This document shows positions 7,641 to 15,900 of a DNA stretch of 21,203 nt, piece by piece. The first letter of the stretch is position 1. Every line of letters begins with the position of its first letter. A program made the position numbers and the translations under genes. Source of the stretch: a virus. The notes under the pieces are model-generated. The model was not told the origin of the DNA and did not search any database. It was given only the letters and a program-made list of their open reading frames with translations. Location: positions 1 to 21,203 of IMG/VR virus record IMGVR_UViG_3300030101_000024; one strand, 5' to 3'.

Positions 7641-7657
7641 CTTCAAAGGGAGAGAAA

Positions 7658-7861
7658 ATGAAATATTTAATTTTACAAAACACAATAGCTAACAAACAAA
7701 AAGTAAATGCAGGTGATGTAGTAGAACTTTCAGTTGATGAAGGAAGATCACTTATAGGTTATGGCAAAGCTGAAGAATATAAAGGCAAACCAAAAAAAGA
7801 AACAAATAGAAGTGTTGGCTTAAAAAAATCAGAAACAAAAGTAAAGAAAAGAGCTAAGTAA
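7658..7861 (+). CDS. Small Lys-rich head-region protein of unknown function
   Basis: I do not recognise a defined function. From ATG 7658 the protein has 67 residues: a short folded-looking part (MKYLILQNTIANKQKVNAGD, then VVELSVDEGRSLIGYGKAE) and a Lys/Thr/Ser-rich, highly basic tail. The pattern recalls small proteins often found just after the capsid gene in siphoviruses. The start is supported by AAAGGGAG ending 5 bases upstream. An alternative start at ATG 7595 overlaps the capsid stop and would add 21 residues, but those codons run through the hairpin at 7615-7640, so it is less likely. The basic tail could contact DNA or the acidic capsid interior; that is speculation. Confidence 0.65.
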   Translation: MKYLILQNTIANKQKVNAGDVVELSVDEGRSLIGYGKAEEYKGKPKKETNRSVGLKKSETKVKKRAK

Positions 7862-7863
7862 TT

Positions 7864-8262
7864 ATGCCTATTGAAAGTGCTAGAGATTTTGATTCTTTTG
7901 TTGACTCGACTACAGGTCATGGTGTAACTGGCACTTATTTTCAATCAGGCAAACTTTTTGATTCTTTTCCGTTAATTGATACTTTAGGTTTAATTGATGA
8001 TGGTTCTTCAGTAATTATTAATTTAATAATAGACCAAGAATATATAAATATTGAAGGTGGGACTATTCCAGTTGAGGGTTTTCAACCAACTGCTATTATA
8101 AAATCAAATTCAGTAGATAGCATTGTACAAGATGATAAGATAGTTGTTGATGCTATAACTACAAACAAAGGAAATACACTTACAGCAGAAACTACTTTTT
8201 TTATTAAAACTGTAGAGCCTGATAATACTGGTTTTGTTTCTCTTAAACTGGAACAAGCATAA
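7864..8262 (+). CDS. FII-like head-tail adaptor, copy 1
   Basis: This 132-residue protein resembles lambda FII-type head-tail attachment proteins: an N-terminal helix (ARDFDSFVDSTTGHGVTGTY) followed by a small beta barrel with a V-G-F/PTAIIKSNSVDSIVQ region and a C-terminal NTGFVSLKLEQ strand. Such proteins cap the portal complex and form the site where the tail docks. It is a paralogue of the next gene: both share D-x-S-aromatic-hydrophobic-D, T-x-GHGVT, GNTL.A and TGF...LE. This copy is longer because of an insertion of about 18 residues after the GHGVT motif (KLFDSFPLIDTLGLIDDG). It starts 2 bases after the preceding stop and ends one base into the next start codon. Confidence 0.7.
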   Translation: MPIESARDFDSFVDSTTGHGVTGTYFQSGKLFDSFPLIDTLGLIDDGSSVIINLIIDQEYINIEGGTIPVEGFQPTAIIKSNSVDSIVQDDKIVVDAITTNKGNTLTAETTFFIKTVEPDNTGFVSLKLEQA

Positions 8263-8612
8263 TGTCCCAATTTAGAATTGAAACAGAAGAGGATATGTCC
8301 TCTTATTTAGATACAACTTTTGGTCATGGTGTAACAGCAGTATTTAATAATGGTGGTACTTCTTCAAATATAAATATAATAATTAACAATGAATATGTTG
8401 AGCAGCTAGATGGAACAGGTGTAGAAGCACTAAAACCAGTTGCTTATTGTAGAAGTGTTGATGTTCCTAATATAAGTTTTGGTAATACTTTAAATGTATC
8501 TGCTATAAAAGATGTTGATGGTAACACTTTGAAAGCTGCTCAAAATTATACAGTTGTTAATGTTCAATCAGATCGTACAGGTTTTTCTGTAATTATGTTG
8601 GAAGAAATATAA
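8262..8612 (+). CDS. FII-like head-tail adaptor, copy 2
   Basis: This 116-residue protein is the compact second copy of the adaptor. Its length is close to lambda FII (117). The N-terminal helix contains DMSSYLDTTFGHGVTAVF, followed by a beta-rich body (NINIIINNEYVEQL, NTLNVSAIKDVDGNTLKA) and the final TGFSVIMLEEI strand. The role is probably head completion or tail docking, perhaps at a different level of the connector from copy 1. Start and stop overlap the neighbours by one base each. A perfect 7-base-pair hairpin (8287-8304) lies early in its coding region and may slow ribosomes. Confidence 0.7.
   Translation: MSQFRIETEEDMSSYLDTTFGHGVTAVFNNGGTSSNINIIINNEYVEQLDGTGVEALKPVAYCRSVDVPNISFGNTLNVSAIKDVDGNTLKAAQNYTVVNVQSDRTGFSVIMLEEI
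8287..8304 (+). repeat. Perfect hairpin in the start of adaptor copy 2
   Basis: AAGAGGA (8287-8293) and TCCTCTT (8298-8304) form a perfect 7-base-pair stem with loop TATG, about 25 bases after the start codon. It could modulate translation of this gene or simply follow from the codons. Confidence 0.4.
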
Positions 8613-9058
8613 TGGCAAATCATATAAGACAACAAATTAGAGAAAGGGTTGGTACTGTTTTAACTGGTTTGACAACTACTGGTAATAATGTGTTTGAAAC
8701 AAGGGTATATCCTTTAGAAAATACTAACTTACCAGCATTAGTGATTTATACAAAAGATGAAACTTCAGAGCCTTTAGTAATTAGTACAGATAGGGTTATG
8801 AGTAGAGAGTTAGAATTAATTGTTGAGATATATGTAAAACAAACAAGTAATTTTGATGATGAAGTTGATAAAATATGTAAAGAAGTTGAGATAGCTATTA
8901 GTGCTGATACAACAATAAATGGACTTGCTAAAGACTGTTTTTTACAATCAACGAGTATAGAATATAATACAGAGGGAGAGAAGCCATTAACATTTGCTTC
9001 TCTTACATTTTTAACTAACTACTATGTCAACGAGACTAGACCTGATATAGCAGTTTAA
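8612..9058 (+). CDS. Tail terminator / minor tail protein U-like
   Basis: This 148-residue protein fits the lambda U family, whose hexamer stops tail tube polymerisation and joins the tail to the head. Visible features are an N-terminal helix (RQQIRERVGTVLTGL), the hallmark VFETRVYPLENTNLPALVIYT strand-turn region, a V-M-S-RELELIVEIYVKQ strand, a helix with FDDEVDKICKEVEIAI, and a C-terminal FASLTFLTNYYV strand. Position between head-tail adaptors and the tail tube gene is exactly as expected. It is coupled to the preceding gene by a TAATG overlap. Confidence 0.85.
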   Translation: MANHIRQQIRERVGTVLTGLTTTGNNVFETRVYPLENTNLPALVIYTKDETSEPLVISTDRVMSRELELIVEIYVKQTSNFDDEVDKICKEVEIAISADTTINGLAKDCFLQSTSIEYNTEGEKPLTFASLTFLTNYYVNETRPDIAV

Positions 9059-9070
9059 CGAGGTACAATT

Positions 9071-9217
9071 ATGAAAATGATTAGTCCAAATGGCAAAAGT
9101 TCTATAGATGCTCACCCTGATAGTGTTGAGTATTTAAAGAGTAAGGGTTGGAAAGAAGAAGCAATCCCATCAAAAGATAAATCTAAATCTTCTTCTAAAA
9201 CTAAAAACGAGGAATAA
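9071..9217 (+). CDS. Small conserved-looking tail-region protein (48 residues)
   Basis: This short reading frame fills the gap between tail terminator and tail tube. GAGG (9060-9063) lies 7 bases before its ATG, and it ends 2 bases before the tail tube start, so it is probably real. The sequence begins MKMISPNGKSSIDAHPDSVE and continues with YLKSKGWKEE, then a Lys/Ser-rich tail. The first part, with a short helix ending in a KGW turn, is of a type I have seen in small phage tail-region proteins; function is unknown. Like the 67-residue protein at 7658 it has a small ordered part and a basic low-complexity tail. Confidence 0.65.
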   Translation: MKMISPNGKSSIDAHPDSVEYLKSKGWKEEAIPSKDKSKSSSKTKNEE

Positions 9218-9219
9218 TT

Positions 9220-9609
9220 ATGGCAACACATCTTGGAAAAGAAGGAACTGTACAAGTTGGCTCAAATAGTATAGCTGAAATTAGAGGTTTTAGTATAGAT
9301 GAAACTATTGATACTGTTGAAGATACTTCAATGGGCGATGCTTCAAAATCATACTTAGCTTCTATAAAAGACTTTAGTGGATCAGTTGATGTACTTTATG
9401 ACGAAACTGATACTAATGGTCAAACAGCATTATCCATAGGAGCATCTGTAACATTGAACTTTGCACCTGAAGGTACAGCTAGTGGCGATGTAAAGCTAAC
9501 TGGTACTGCTATAGTAACTGGTAAATCTATAACATCATCATTTGATGGTTTAGTAGAATCTACTATTACTGTTCAAGGTACTGGTGGTTTAACAACAACT
9601 ACTTATTAA
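9220..9609 (+). CDS. Major tail tube protein
   Basis: This 129-residue protein is most likely the tail tube subunit. It has the typical start MATHLGKEGTVQVGSNSIAE, followed by the I-R-G-F-SIDET.DTVEDTSMGDASK segment, a central KDFSGSVDVLYDE strand pair and a C-terminal VESTITVQGTGGL strand. It is compact, with no Ig-like addition of the sort on lambda gpV. GAGGA (9209-9213) lies 6 bases upstream of the start, one of the better ribosome binding sites in the operon, fitting a protein needed in many copies. The next gene, 2 bases on, is the chaperone that usually follows the tube gene. Confidence 0.87.
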   Translation: MATHLGKEGTVQVGSNSIAEIRGFSIDETIDTVEDTSMGDASKSYLASIKDFSGSVDVLYDETDTNGQTALSIGASVTLNFAPEGTASGDVKLTGTAIVTGKSITSSFDGLVESTITVQGTGGLTTTTY

Positions 9610-9611
9610 TC

Positions 9612-9947
9612 ATGAAAGCTATTGAGAGAGCTAAAACGCATTTTGCAGAGCAAGATGTAAAGGTGATAAAAGTGCCTGAATGGGGTGAAGAAGATAAACC
9701 TTTAGAGATTTACAGTAAGCCATTAACGCTAAGTGAAACTTCTAAACTTTATAAAATGAGTAAGAATGATGATCTTACGATGATGGCTTATGTACTTATC
9801 TATAAAGCACTTGATGAAAATGGAGATAAATTATTTACATTAGATGATAAAGGTTCTTTATTAAACAATGTAGATCAAGAAGTATTAGTAAGAGTAGCAA
9901 CTCAAATTATGGGACAAGAACCTATTGAGGAAACTAAAAAAAACTAA
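9612..9947 (+). CDS. Tail assembly chaperone, short form (gpG-like)
   Basis: The zero-frame product has 111 residues and occupies the position of lambda gpG, between tail tube and tape measure genes. It is acidic and mixed alpha/beta: VKVIKVPEWGEEDKPLEIYS, then LTLSETSKLYKMSKN, and a helical region ending in VRVATQIMGQEPIEETKKN. In the family, this form coats the tape measure protein during tail assembly. The last codons are AAA AAA AAC followed by two stops (TAA TAG). Those A-rich codons form a slippery site that lets some ribosomes continue in the -1 frame. There is no clear ribosome binding site; translation is likely coupled to the tube gene. Confidence 0.85.
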   Translation: MKAIERAKTHFAEQDVKVIKVPEWGEEDKPLEIYSKPLTLSETSKLYKMSKNDDLTMMAYVLIYKALDENGDKLFTLDDKGSLLNNVDQEVLVRVATQIMGQEPIEETKKN

Positions 9948-10096
9948 TAGAGGATGTTAATTTATATACGCAATATGCACTAGCAGAAAAACTAGGCAAG
10001 ACTTTAGAAGAGTTGCAAAAAATTAGCATCCAAGAATATCAAGGTTGGATAGCATACTTTGAATTATTAGAAGAAAGGCAAAGGAATGGCAAATAA
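9612..10096 (+). CDS. Tail assembly chaperone, frameshifted long form (gpG-T-like)
   Basis: Ribosomes that slip back one base at 9938-9944 join codons 9612-9944 to the -1 frame 9944-10096, giving about 161 residues. The added 50 residues start LIEDVNLYTQYALAEKLG and end with an I-Q-E-Y-QGWIAYFELLEERQ helix, the pattern of the gpT half of such chaperones. The -1 frame has a TAA at 9935-9937, so it is open only from 9938, and it contains no ATG; the slip must therefore fall on the A-run. In the family the long form recruits tail tube subunits to the coated tape measure. Its stop overlaps the tape measure start by 11 bases. Confidence 0.85.
9938..9944 (+). promoter_or_regulatory. -1 ribosomal frameshift slippery site A AAA AAC
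   Basis: The heptamer is in the correct phase (A|AAA|AAC in the zero frame), lies in a run of eight A, and is followed at once by TAA TAG. TGAGGA (9926-9931), 6 bases upstream, could act as a stimulatory Shine-Dalgarno-like element. Downstream structure is weak: only CTAG...CTAG with 4 base pairs (9981-9996 region). The A-run could also cause polymerase slippage. Confidence 0.85.
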
Positions 10097-11825
10097 AAAA
10101 ATAAAGTTTGAATTAACTGCTGTAAATAAAACTAAAGCTGCTTTTGACAAAGTTAAAGGTGGTTTAAGTGGTATATCTAATGCTAGTAAAGTAGCTGTTA
10201 AGGGTATAGCTGGTTTAGGAATAGCAATAGGTGGTTTAGCTACTGCAATAGCATTAGTTGTTAAAAATTCTTTTGATTTTATTGATGCTATTGGTAAAAC
10301 TGCTACTAGAACAGGTATTGCAACAAATACAATACAAGCATTTCACTTAGCAGCAAGAGAATCAGGTACAAATATAGAAGGTGCAAATAAAGCATTAGAA
10401 AAGTTTGCTAGAAGTGTTGGTGATGCACAAAGAGGTCTTAAAACACAACAAGATATATTTAAAGCAATAAATGTTGAGCTAGTTGATGCTGCTGGTAATT
10501 ATAGAAGTACAGATGAAATCTTAGCAGATACAGCTAGTGGTATTGCAAATCTTGGATCACAAACAGAAAAAACAACTGCATTAGCAAATTTATTCGGAAG
10601 GCAAGGTATTTTACTAAATAATGCTATAGAAGATTTAAATGCAAGAGGTTTAGATGGATTTATAAAAAGAGCAGAAGATTTAGGTATTGTATTATCAGAA
10701 AAGGTTATTAGAAGAACAGAACAGTTTAATGATTCAGTTGGAGTTCTTGGTATGCAAATTAGAGCAATCAAAGATAATATTACAACTGCTTTTTTACCAG
10801 TATTTGAAAAAATGCAAGAAAAAATTGCAAATGTATTTAAAAGAATCAAAGAAGATGCAGATGGTTTTGATAAATTAGGTATGAATATAGCTAACTCAAT
10901 TATAGAAGGAGTTGCAGCAGCAATTACAGCATTAGGTGAATTTCAATTAGTATTAGCAAATTTAGCAGCTAACATAGACATTATATTACCCAATATGACA
11001 CTTTCATTTGTAAAATTTGCTAATTCAATAAGAGATATGATTCCAATGAGTAATCTATTTGCAACAGCAATAGAACTTGGAATAATTAAAAAACAAGCTG
11101 AATTACAGTTAGAGCTTAATAATAGTGTAAAAGCAAATACAGAGTTCAGAGATAAAATGATTCTTGTTGCACAAGAATTGCTTGGATTAAAAATAACTCT
11201 TGATGATATTACTGATTCATATAGTAAATACAACGAAAAAACAAAAGAACAAGCTAATGCTATGTTTGATACTATGAACCCATTAACAGCATTTAAAAAT
11301 AATTTAGCAGATGTGGGTAAAACATTAGATCAAATAGCAGTAAATTCAATGAAAAAGTTTGAAGATAGCATAGTAACTGGATTACAAACAGGTAAACTTG
11401 CATTTAAAGATTTTGCAACTTTTGTCGTTGAACAACTTATTAGAGTTGCAATACAACAATTAATTATAGCAAGATTAATTGATCCATTTAGAAGTATGTT
11501 ATCAGGTGGCAAATTAGGTGCGTTAAGAGAATTTAACAGTCTAACGGATGGTGATACTTTGTTTAATGGCGATGGTGGTGGTTTTACAGGTATGGGTGTA
11601 AGAGCAGGTGGTATAGATGGTAAAGGTGGTTTTCCAGCTATATTGCATCCAAGAGAAACAGTTATAGATCATACCAAGGCACAAGGTATGGGTGCTACAG
11701 TTAACTTTAATATCTCTACTGTAGATGCAGCAGGATTCGATCAACTGTTAGCTTCAAGAAAAGGTTTGATAACAACTATTATTAATAATGCTATGAACAA
11801 TCAAGGTAAGATGGGTATTGTCTAA
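10086..11825 (+). CDS. Tape measure protein
   Basis: This 579-residue protein sets tail length and passes into the host envelope during infection. It has the expected composition: an N-terminal helical region, a hydrophobic segment at about 36-59 (VAVKGIAGLGIAIGGLATAI), a long helical body rich in Ala, Lys, Glu and Gln, and a lambda-type C-terminal region at about 420-462 (MKKFEDSIVTGLQTGKLAFK, then VVEQLIRVAIQQLI). Near the end comes a Gly-rich segment (GGGFTGMGVRAGGIDGKGG) followed by PAILHPRETVIDH. At roughly 0.15 nm per residue the tail would be near 85-90 nm, shorter than lambda's. No peptidase or lysozyme domain is evident. AAAGG (10074-10078) lies 7 bases before the ATG. Confidence 0.92.
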   Translation: MANKKIKFELTAVNKTKAAFDKVKGGLSGISNASKVAVKGIAGLGIAIGGLATAIALVVKNSFDFIDAIGKTATRTGIATNTIQAFHLAARESGTNIEGANKALEKFARSVGDAQRGLKTQQDIFKAINVELVDAAGNYRSTDEILADTASGIANLGSQTEKTTALANLFGRQGILLNNAIEDLNARGLDGFIKRAEDLGIVLSEKVIRRTEQFNDSVGVLGMQIRAIKDNITTAFLPVFEKMQEKIANVFKRIKEDADGFDKLGMNIANSIIEGVAAAITALGEFQLVLANLAANIDIILPNMTLSFVKFANSIRDMIPMSNLFATAIELGIIKKQAELQLELNNSVKANTEFRDKMILVAQELLGLKITLDDITDSYSKYNEKTKEQANAMFDTMNPLTAFKNNLADVGKTLDQIAVNSMKKFEDSIVTGLQTGKLAFKDFATFVVEQLIRVAIQQLIIARLIDPFRSMLSGGKLGALREFNSLTDGDTLFNGDGGGFTGMGVRAGGIDGKGGFPAILHPRETVIDHTKAQGMGATVNFNISTVDAAGFDQLLASRKGLITTIINNAMNNQGKMGIV

Positions 11826-12430
11826 TGTCAGGTGCTTTTCCAACAAATCCATTATTTAGAGCCTTAAACTTTCAAGACAATAGACCTACTCTAACAAATC
11901 AAACACTTTCAGGTAAAAAACAAGTAAGACAAATAGGATCACAATACTTTTCATTTACAGCATCTATGCCACCTATGCAACAAGAGAAAGCTATGGAAGT
12001 ATTTGCTTTTTTACAAAAACAAAAAGGTTCTTTTGAAAATTTTACAATACAAGCACCTTTAGATAATTTAGGTGCATCAAAAGGTGAAACAGATATATTA
12101 GTTGCAGGTTCACATGTTGTATCAGATGCTTCTATTGCTTTAGATGGATTTAGTCCAAATACTACAGGTGCATTAAAAGCTGGTGATCTTATTAAGTTTG
12201 CAAATCATACTAAAGTTTATATGGTACAAAGTGATATTGATTCAGATGGATCAGGTGCATTAACTGTATTAATATCACCAAATCTTGTAACAACTCTAGC
12301 TGATAATGAAGCTGTTACTGTAAATAAACCTAGTTTTACTGTATATCTGCAAAGTGATGAAATTATGTATTCAACAGATGCAAGTGGTTTATATACTATT
12401 TCATTTGATGTTAGAGAGGTTATAACCTAA
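11825..12430 (+). CDS. Minor tail protein, probably distal tail (Dit)-like
   Basis: This 201-residue protein follows the tape measure gene, where lambda has M and where other siphoviruses and gene transfer agents have the distal tail protein. The first 85 residues (PLFRALNFQDNRPTLTNQTL, then R-Q-I-GSQYFSFTASMPPM, a helix, and FENFTIQAPLDN) and the last 40 (KPSFTVYLQSDEI...LYTISFDVREVI) look like two halves of one beta-sandwich. Between them lies an inserted beta domain at about 85-160, with IALDGFSPNTTGALKAGDLI and DSDGSGALTVLISP. An interrupted core domain fits a Dit ring that links tube and tail tip. The call rests on order and pattern, not on a diagnostic motif. Confidence 0.6.
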   Translation: MSGAFPTNPLFRALNFQDNRPTLTNQTLSGKKQVRQIGSQYFSFTASMPPMQQEKAMEVFAFLQKQKGSFENFTIQAPLDNLGASKGETDILVAGSHVVSDASIALDGFSPNTTGALKAGDLIKFANHTKVYMVQSDIDSDGSGALTVLISPNLVTTLADNEAVTVNKPSFTVYLQSDEIMYSTDASGLYTISFDVREVIT

Positions 12431-12978
12431 TGCCAAGAAGTTTATCAACTGCTTTACAAAATCAAGTATCAGCTTCAGCTACTAAAACAGCTTTTCTAGT
12501 AGAGCTTGATTTATCATCAACAGTCAGATTGACAGATTATTACACTAATGTTGTTTTTGATTCTAATACTTATGAAGCAGGTGGTTCTTTTCTTACTGTA
12601 GATGCAACTGCTGAAACAGGACAATTACAAGTAGATGAAGTAAATATAGCTTTTTCTAATATAACAGATCAGGTTAGATCACTAGTACAATCAGGTGCAT
12701 TTACAGATAAAGAGGTTGAAATACACTTAGCTTATTTTGATACAAACGAAAGTATTGTAGGAGCTATAAATTATTTTACTGGTAATATTAGAAATGTATC
12801 TATAAAAGAAAATATAGATGATTCTACTCTAACTCTTGTTGTTGCTTCACATTGGTCAAATTGGAATTTAACGAAAGGTAGGCATTTTTCAGATGAATCA
12901 CAACAAGCATTTAGTAGTGGTGATAAAGGTATGGAGTTCGCTACACAAGTCAAAGAAGATGTTAGGTGGGGTGCTTAG
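12430..12978 (+). CDS. Minor tail / baseplate hub protein (DUF2163 or gpL-like)
   Basis: The 182-residue protein has an N-terminal beta domain (TAFLVELDLSSTVRLTDYYT, VFDSNTYEAGG) and a repeated strand pattern typical of tail hub proteins. Its end carries the signature GRHFSDESQQAF..GDKGMEFA...VRWG, seen in DUF2163-like and gpL-like tail proteins: the S-D-x-S-Q-Q and G-D-K/x-G motifs followed by a terminal RWG. In lambda gpL this region is followed by a C-terminal iron-sulfur part; here the protein stops, so no Cys cluster exists. TAATG and TAGTG overlaps couple it to both neighbours. It probably joins the Dit-like ring to the J-like tip. Confidence 0.68.
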   Translation: MPRSLSTALQNQVSASATKTAFLVELDLSSTVRLTDYYTNVVFDSNTYEAGGSFLTVDATAETGQLQVDEVNIAFSNITDQVRSLVQSGAFTDKEVEIHLAYFDTNESIVGAINYFTGNIRNVSIKENIDDSTLTLVVASHWSNWNLTKGRHFSDESQQAFSSGDKGMEFATQVKEDVRWGA

Positions 12979-15900
12979 TGGGTTTACTTAGTGGTATTAA
13001 ATGGTTTGTTGCAGCAGTAAAAGCATCCAAGGCTTTTAAGGCTATAAAAATAATTGGTGCTATTGTAACGCTTACTGTTGGCGTGAAGGGTTTTATGATG
13101 GCAAGGCAAATGTTGGCAAAAGGTCAGGATATACTTGCAAATAAAACATCTGCTGGTGGCAAAATTCCAATCATATATGGTACTAGAAGAGTTGGTACAC
13201 AAATTATCTATATGGACACAAGTGCAAATGATTCAAGAGACTTATATGTTGTTTATGCTTTAGCTGTAGGTGAATGTGAAGAAATTATTGGAAGATCGAT
13301 AGAGCTTGATGGCAATCCATTGACTGATTCTGCTAGATTTAGAAATGGTGGTTATATAGGTACAGATAAAATAAGTTCAGGCAATGGTTCATTAAATTCA
13401 GTTTCACAAAATGGTACTAATAGTTTGAATCTTGCAGGTGGTACTTTTGGGACAAGTCCTACTGCTAAATATAGATATGTTATGAATCTACATCATGGAG
13501 CAGCTACGCAAACTGCTGATCCTATGCTTGTTGCTTCTATGCCAAACTGGACTTCAGCACATAAGTTAAATGGCGTTTGTTATATAGCTGCTCATTATGG
13601 TTTTGATAAAGAGGGTATGTGGTCAGGAGTACCACAATTAACAGTACAAGTTAAAGGCAAAAAAGTTTTTGATCCTAGGGATGCTTCTCAAACATTTGGA
13701 AATGTATCAACCTATAAATGGTCTGATAATCCAGCTTTATGTTTTTTAGATTACATAACAAATGATGAATATGGTAAAGGTTTACCTATTGCTAAAGTAA
13801 ATACATCAACATTTACTACTGCTGCAAATACTGCTGATACTTTAGTTGATCCCCCATTTCATAATGGCTCATCACAATCAATAACATGGAGTGGTGCTAA
13901 TGGTAATGACTTTATTAGTGTCTTAGGTGCTAACGCTAATAGAGATTGGTTTCAAAATAAAATCGGAGAGCATATAACTCTAGTTAATTCTTCAGGTTCT
14001 ACAATCTTAAATGATGTTAATATCAAAGATGTTAGAAGAGATGAATTTTATGATGCTAGTGAAGTTTACAATGTTTTTGTAGATGAAACATTAGATGCAG
14101 ATTATTCTTCTAATACAGGTACATATTTACTAAAGGTAAAAAGATTTCATTGTAATGGTGTAATAGATGCTAATAAAAATGTTATGGACAATGCAAAAGA
14201 ATTACTTGCTAATATGCGAGGTATTTTTTTATATGTTGATGGTAAATATGAGCTAGAGATTGAAGATACAGGTTCTTCAACATTTTCAATAACAGACGAT
14301 CATGTTATAGCAGAAGCAGGTATTGCAGTTGATTATGGAAATAAGGATCAAAGAGCTAATAAAGTAATAGTTGAATTTTTTAATGCTAATAAAAAATATG
14401 AATTAGATACAGCAACAGTTTTACATTCAGCTACAACAGATGCTAGTGATTTTACTTCAGATGATGGTGGTGAAGAATTAGAAGTAAAAGCAGAGTTTCC
14501 TCTTATAACTGATCCATATATTGCTCATAATATGGGTAAAGCAATTCTTACAAGAAGCAGAAATCAAACTACTATACAGTTTTTAGGTACTCCTGAAATG
14601 TATAAACTTAATGTTGGAGATATTGTAGATTTTACTTATGCTGGTTTAGGATTTAGTAGTAAGGTGTGTAGAGTTGAAGCATTAGAGCTTCAGTCAGATG
14701 GTTTGGTATCTGTAAGTCTTATTGAATATTTTGATGTATATACTTGGGAAGTACCAGCACAAGAACCATTAGAAGAACTAGCAAATTTACCATCTGCTTT
14801 CGCAGTAAAAGCACCTACAGGTTTATCATTTACTGATACTGACTCTAGCTCTACAGGTCGACCTTTTTTAAGTTGGAATGAGCCAACAGATTTTCCTGAT
14901 TATCAGTATAGAGTAAATGTTGTAGATTCTTCAGGTAATCAAGTCGTAAACAAAATTGTTGATGTAACGAATTGTGATTTAATATTTGTTCCTAAAGATA
15001 CAAACTATGTAGCAAGTGTAAGCTCTTTAAATGTTTTAGGTTCAGAATCTTCACCAGCTACACTTACATTTACTATTGGTCAAGAACCAGTAGTTACAGG
15101 GGATGTAAGAGATGCAGCTATTATTACCGATAAAATAAATGATGGTGCAATAACAACAGTTAAAATAGGCGATGCACAAATAACAAATGCAAAAATTAAT
15201 GATTTAAGTGCTGAAAAAATAAATGCTGGTACTATAGCTACAGCAAGACTAAATGTTTCAGATATTATCAGTACAGGTAATATTATCGTACAAAATGATA
15301 ACATTTCTGATCTTACTAATAATTCAGGTTTTGTAGATGCTTCAGGAGCAGCTTCAGCAGCACCAGTTCAATCAGTTGCAGGTGGTACAGGAGCAGTATC
15401 AGCATCAACAATAATCTCTGCAGGTAATATAGTAGTACAAGGTGACAACATTTCTGATCTTACTAATGATTCTTCTTTTATTAATGGCGGTCAAGTTAAT
15501 TCGAATGTTACAGCTATTAGTGGTGGTGCTATAACGACTGGTACTGTAGCAGCAGCTAGAATAGATGTATCAGGTGTAATTAGTGCTGGTGGCATAATTG
15601 TAAGTTCAAATCTTACAGATGGATCAACCTCTATATCAGGAAGTAATATAGATACTGGTACAATTAATGCAAACAGATTGCAGATTGATGATGTTACTAT
15701 TGATACAGATGGTAGTGGTAATTTAATAATTAAATCAGGTGGAGTAGGTACAACACAAATAGCAGATGATGCTGTTACAGATGCAAAGGTATCTAATTTA
15801 AGTGCTAACAGTATAACTACTGATACTTTAGATTCTGCAAGAATTAATGTTGATACTTTAGATGTAAAACACTTTGCAAATGTTTCAGCAGATATAGTTT

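Noticed and set aside
10687-10878. A + strand open frame in a different phase inside the tape measure gene.
   Set aside because: It is fully covered by the tape measure frame, lacks a ribosome binding site and has unusual composition, so it is a shadow frame.
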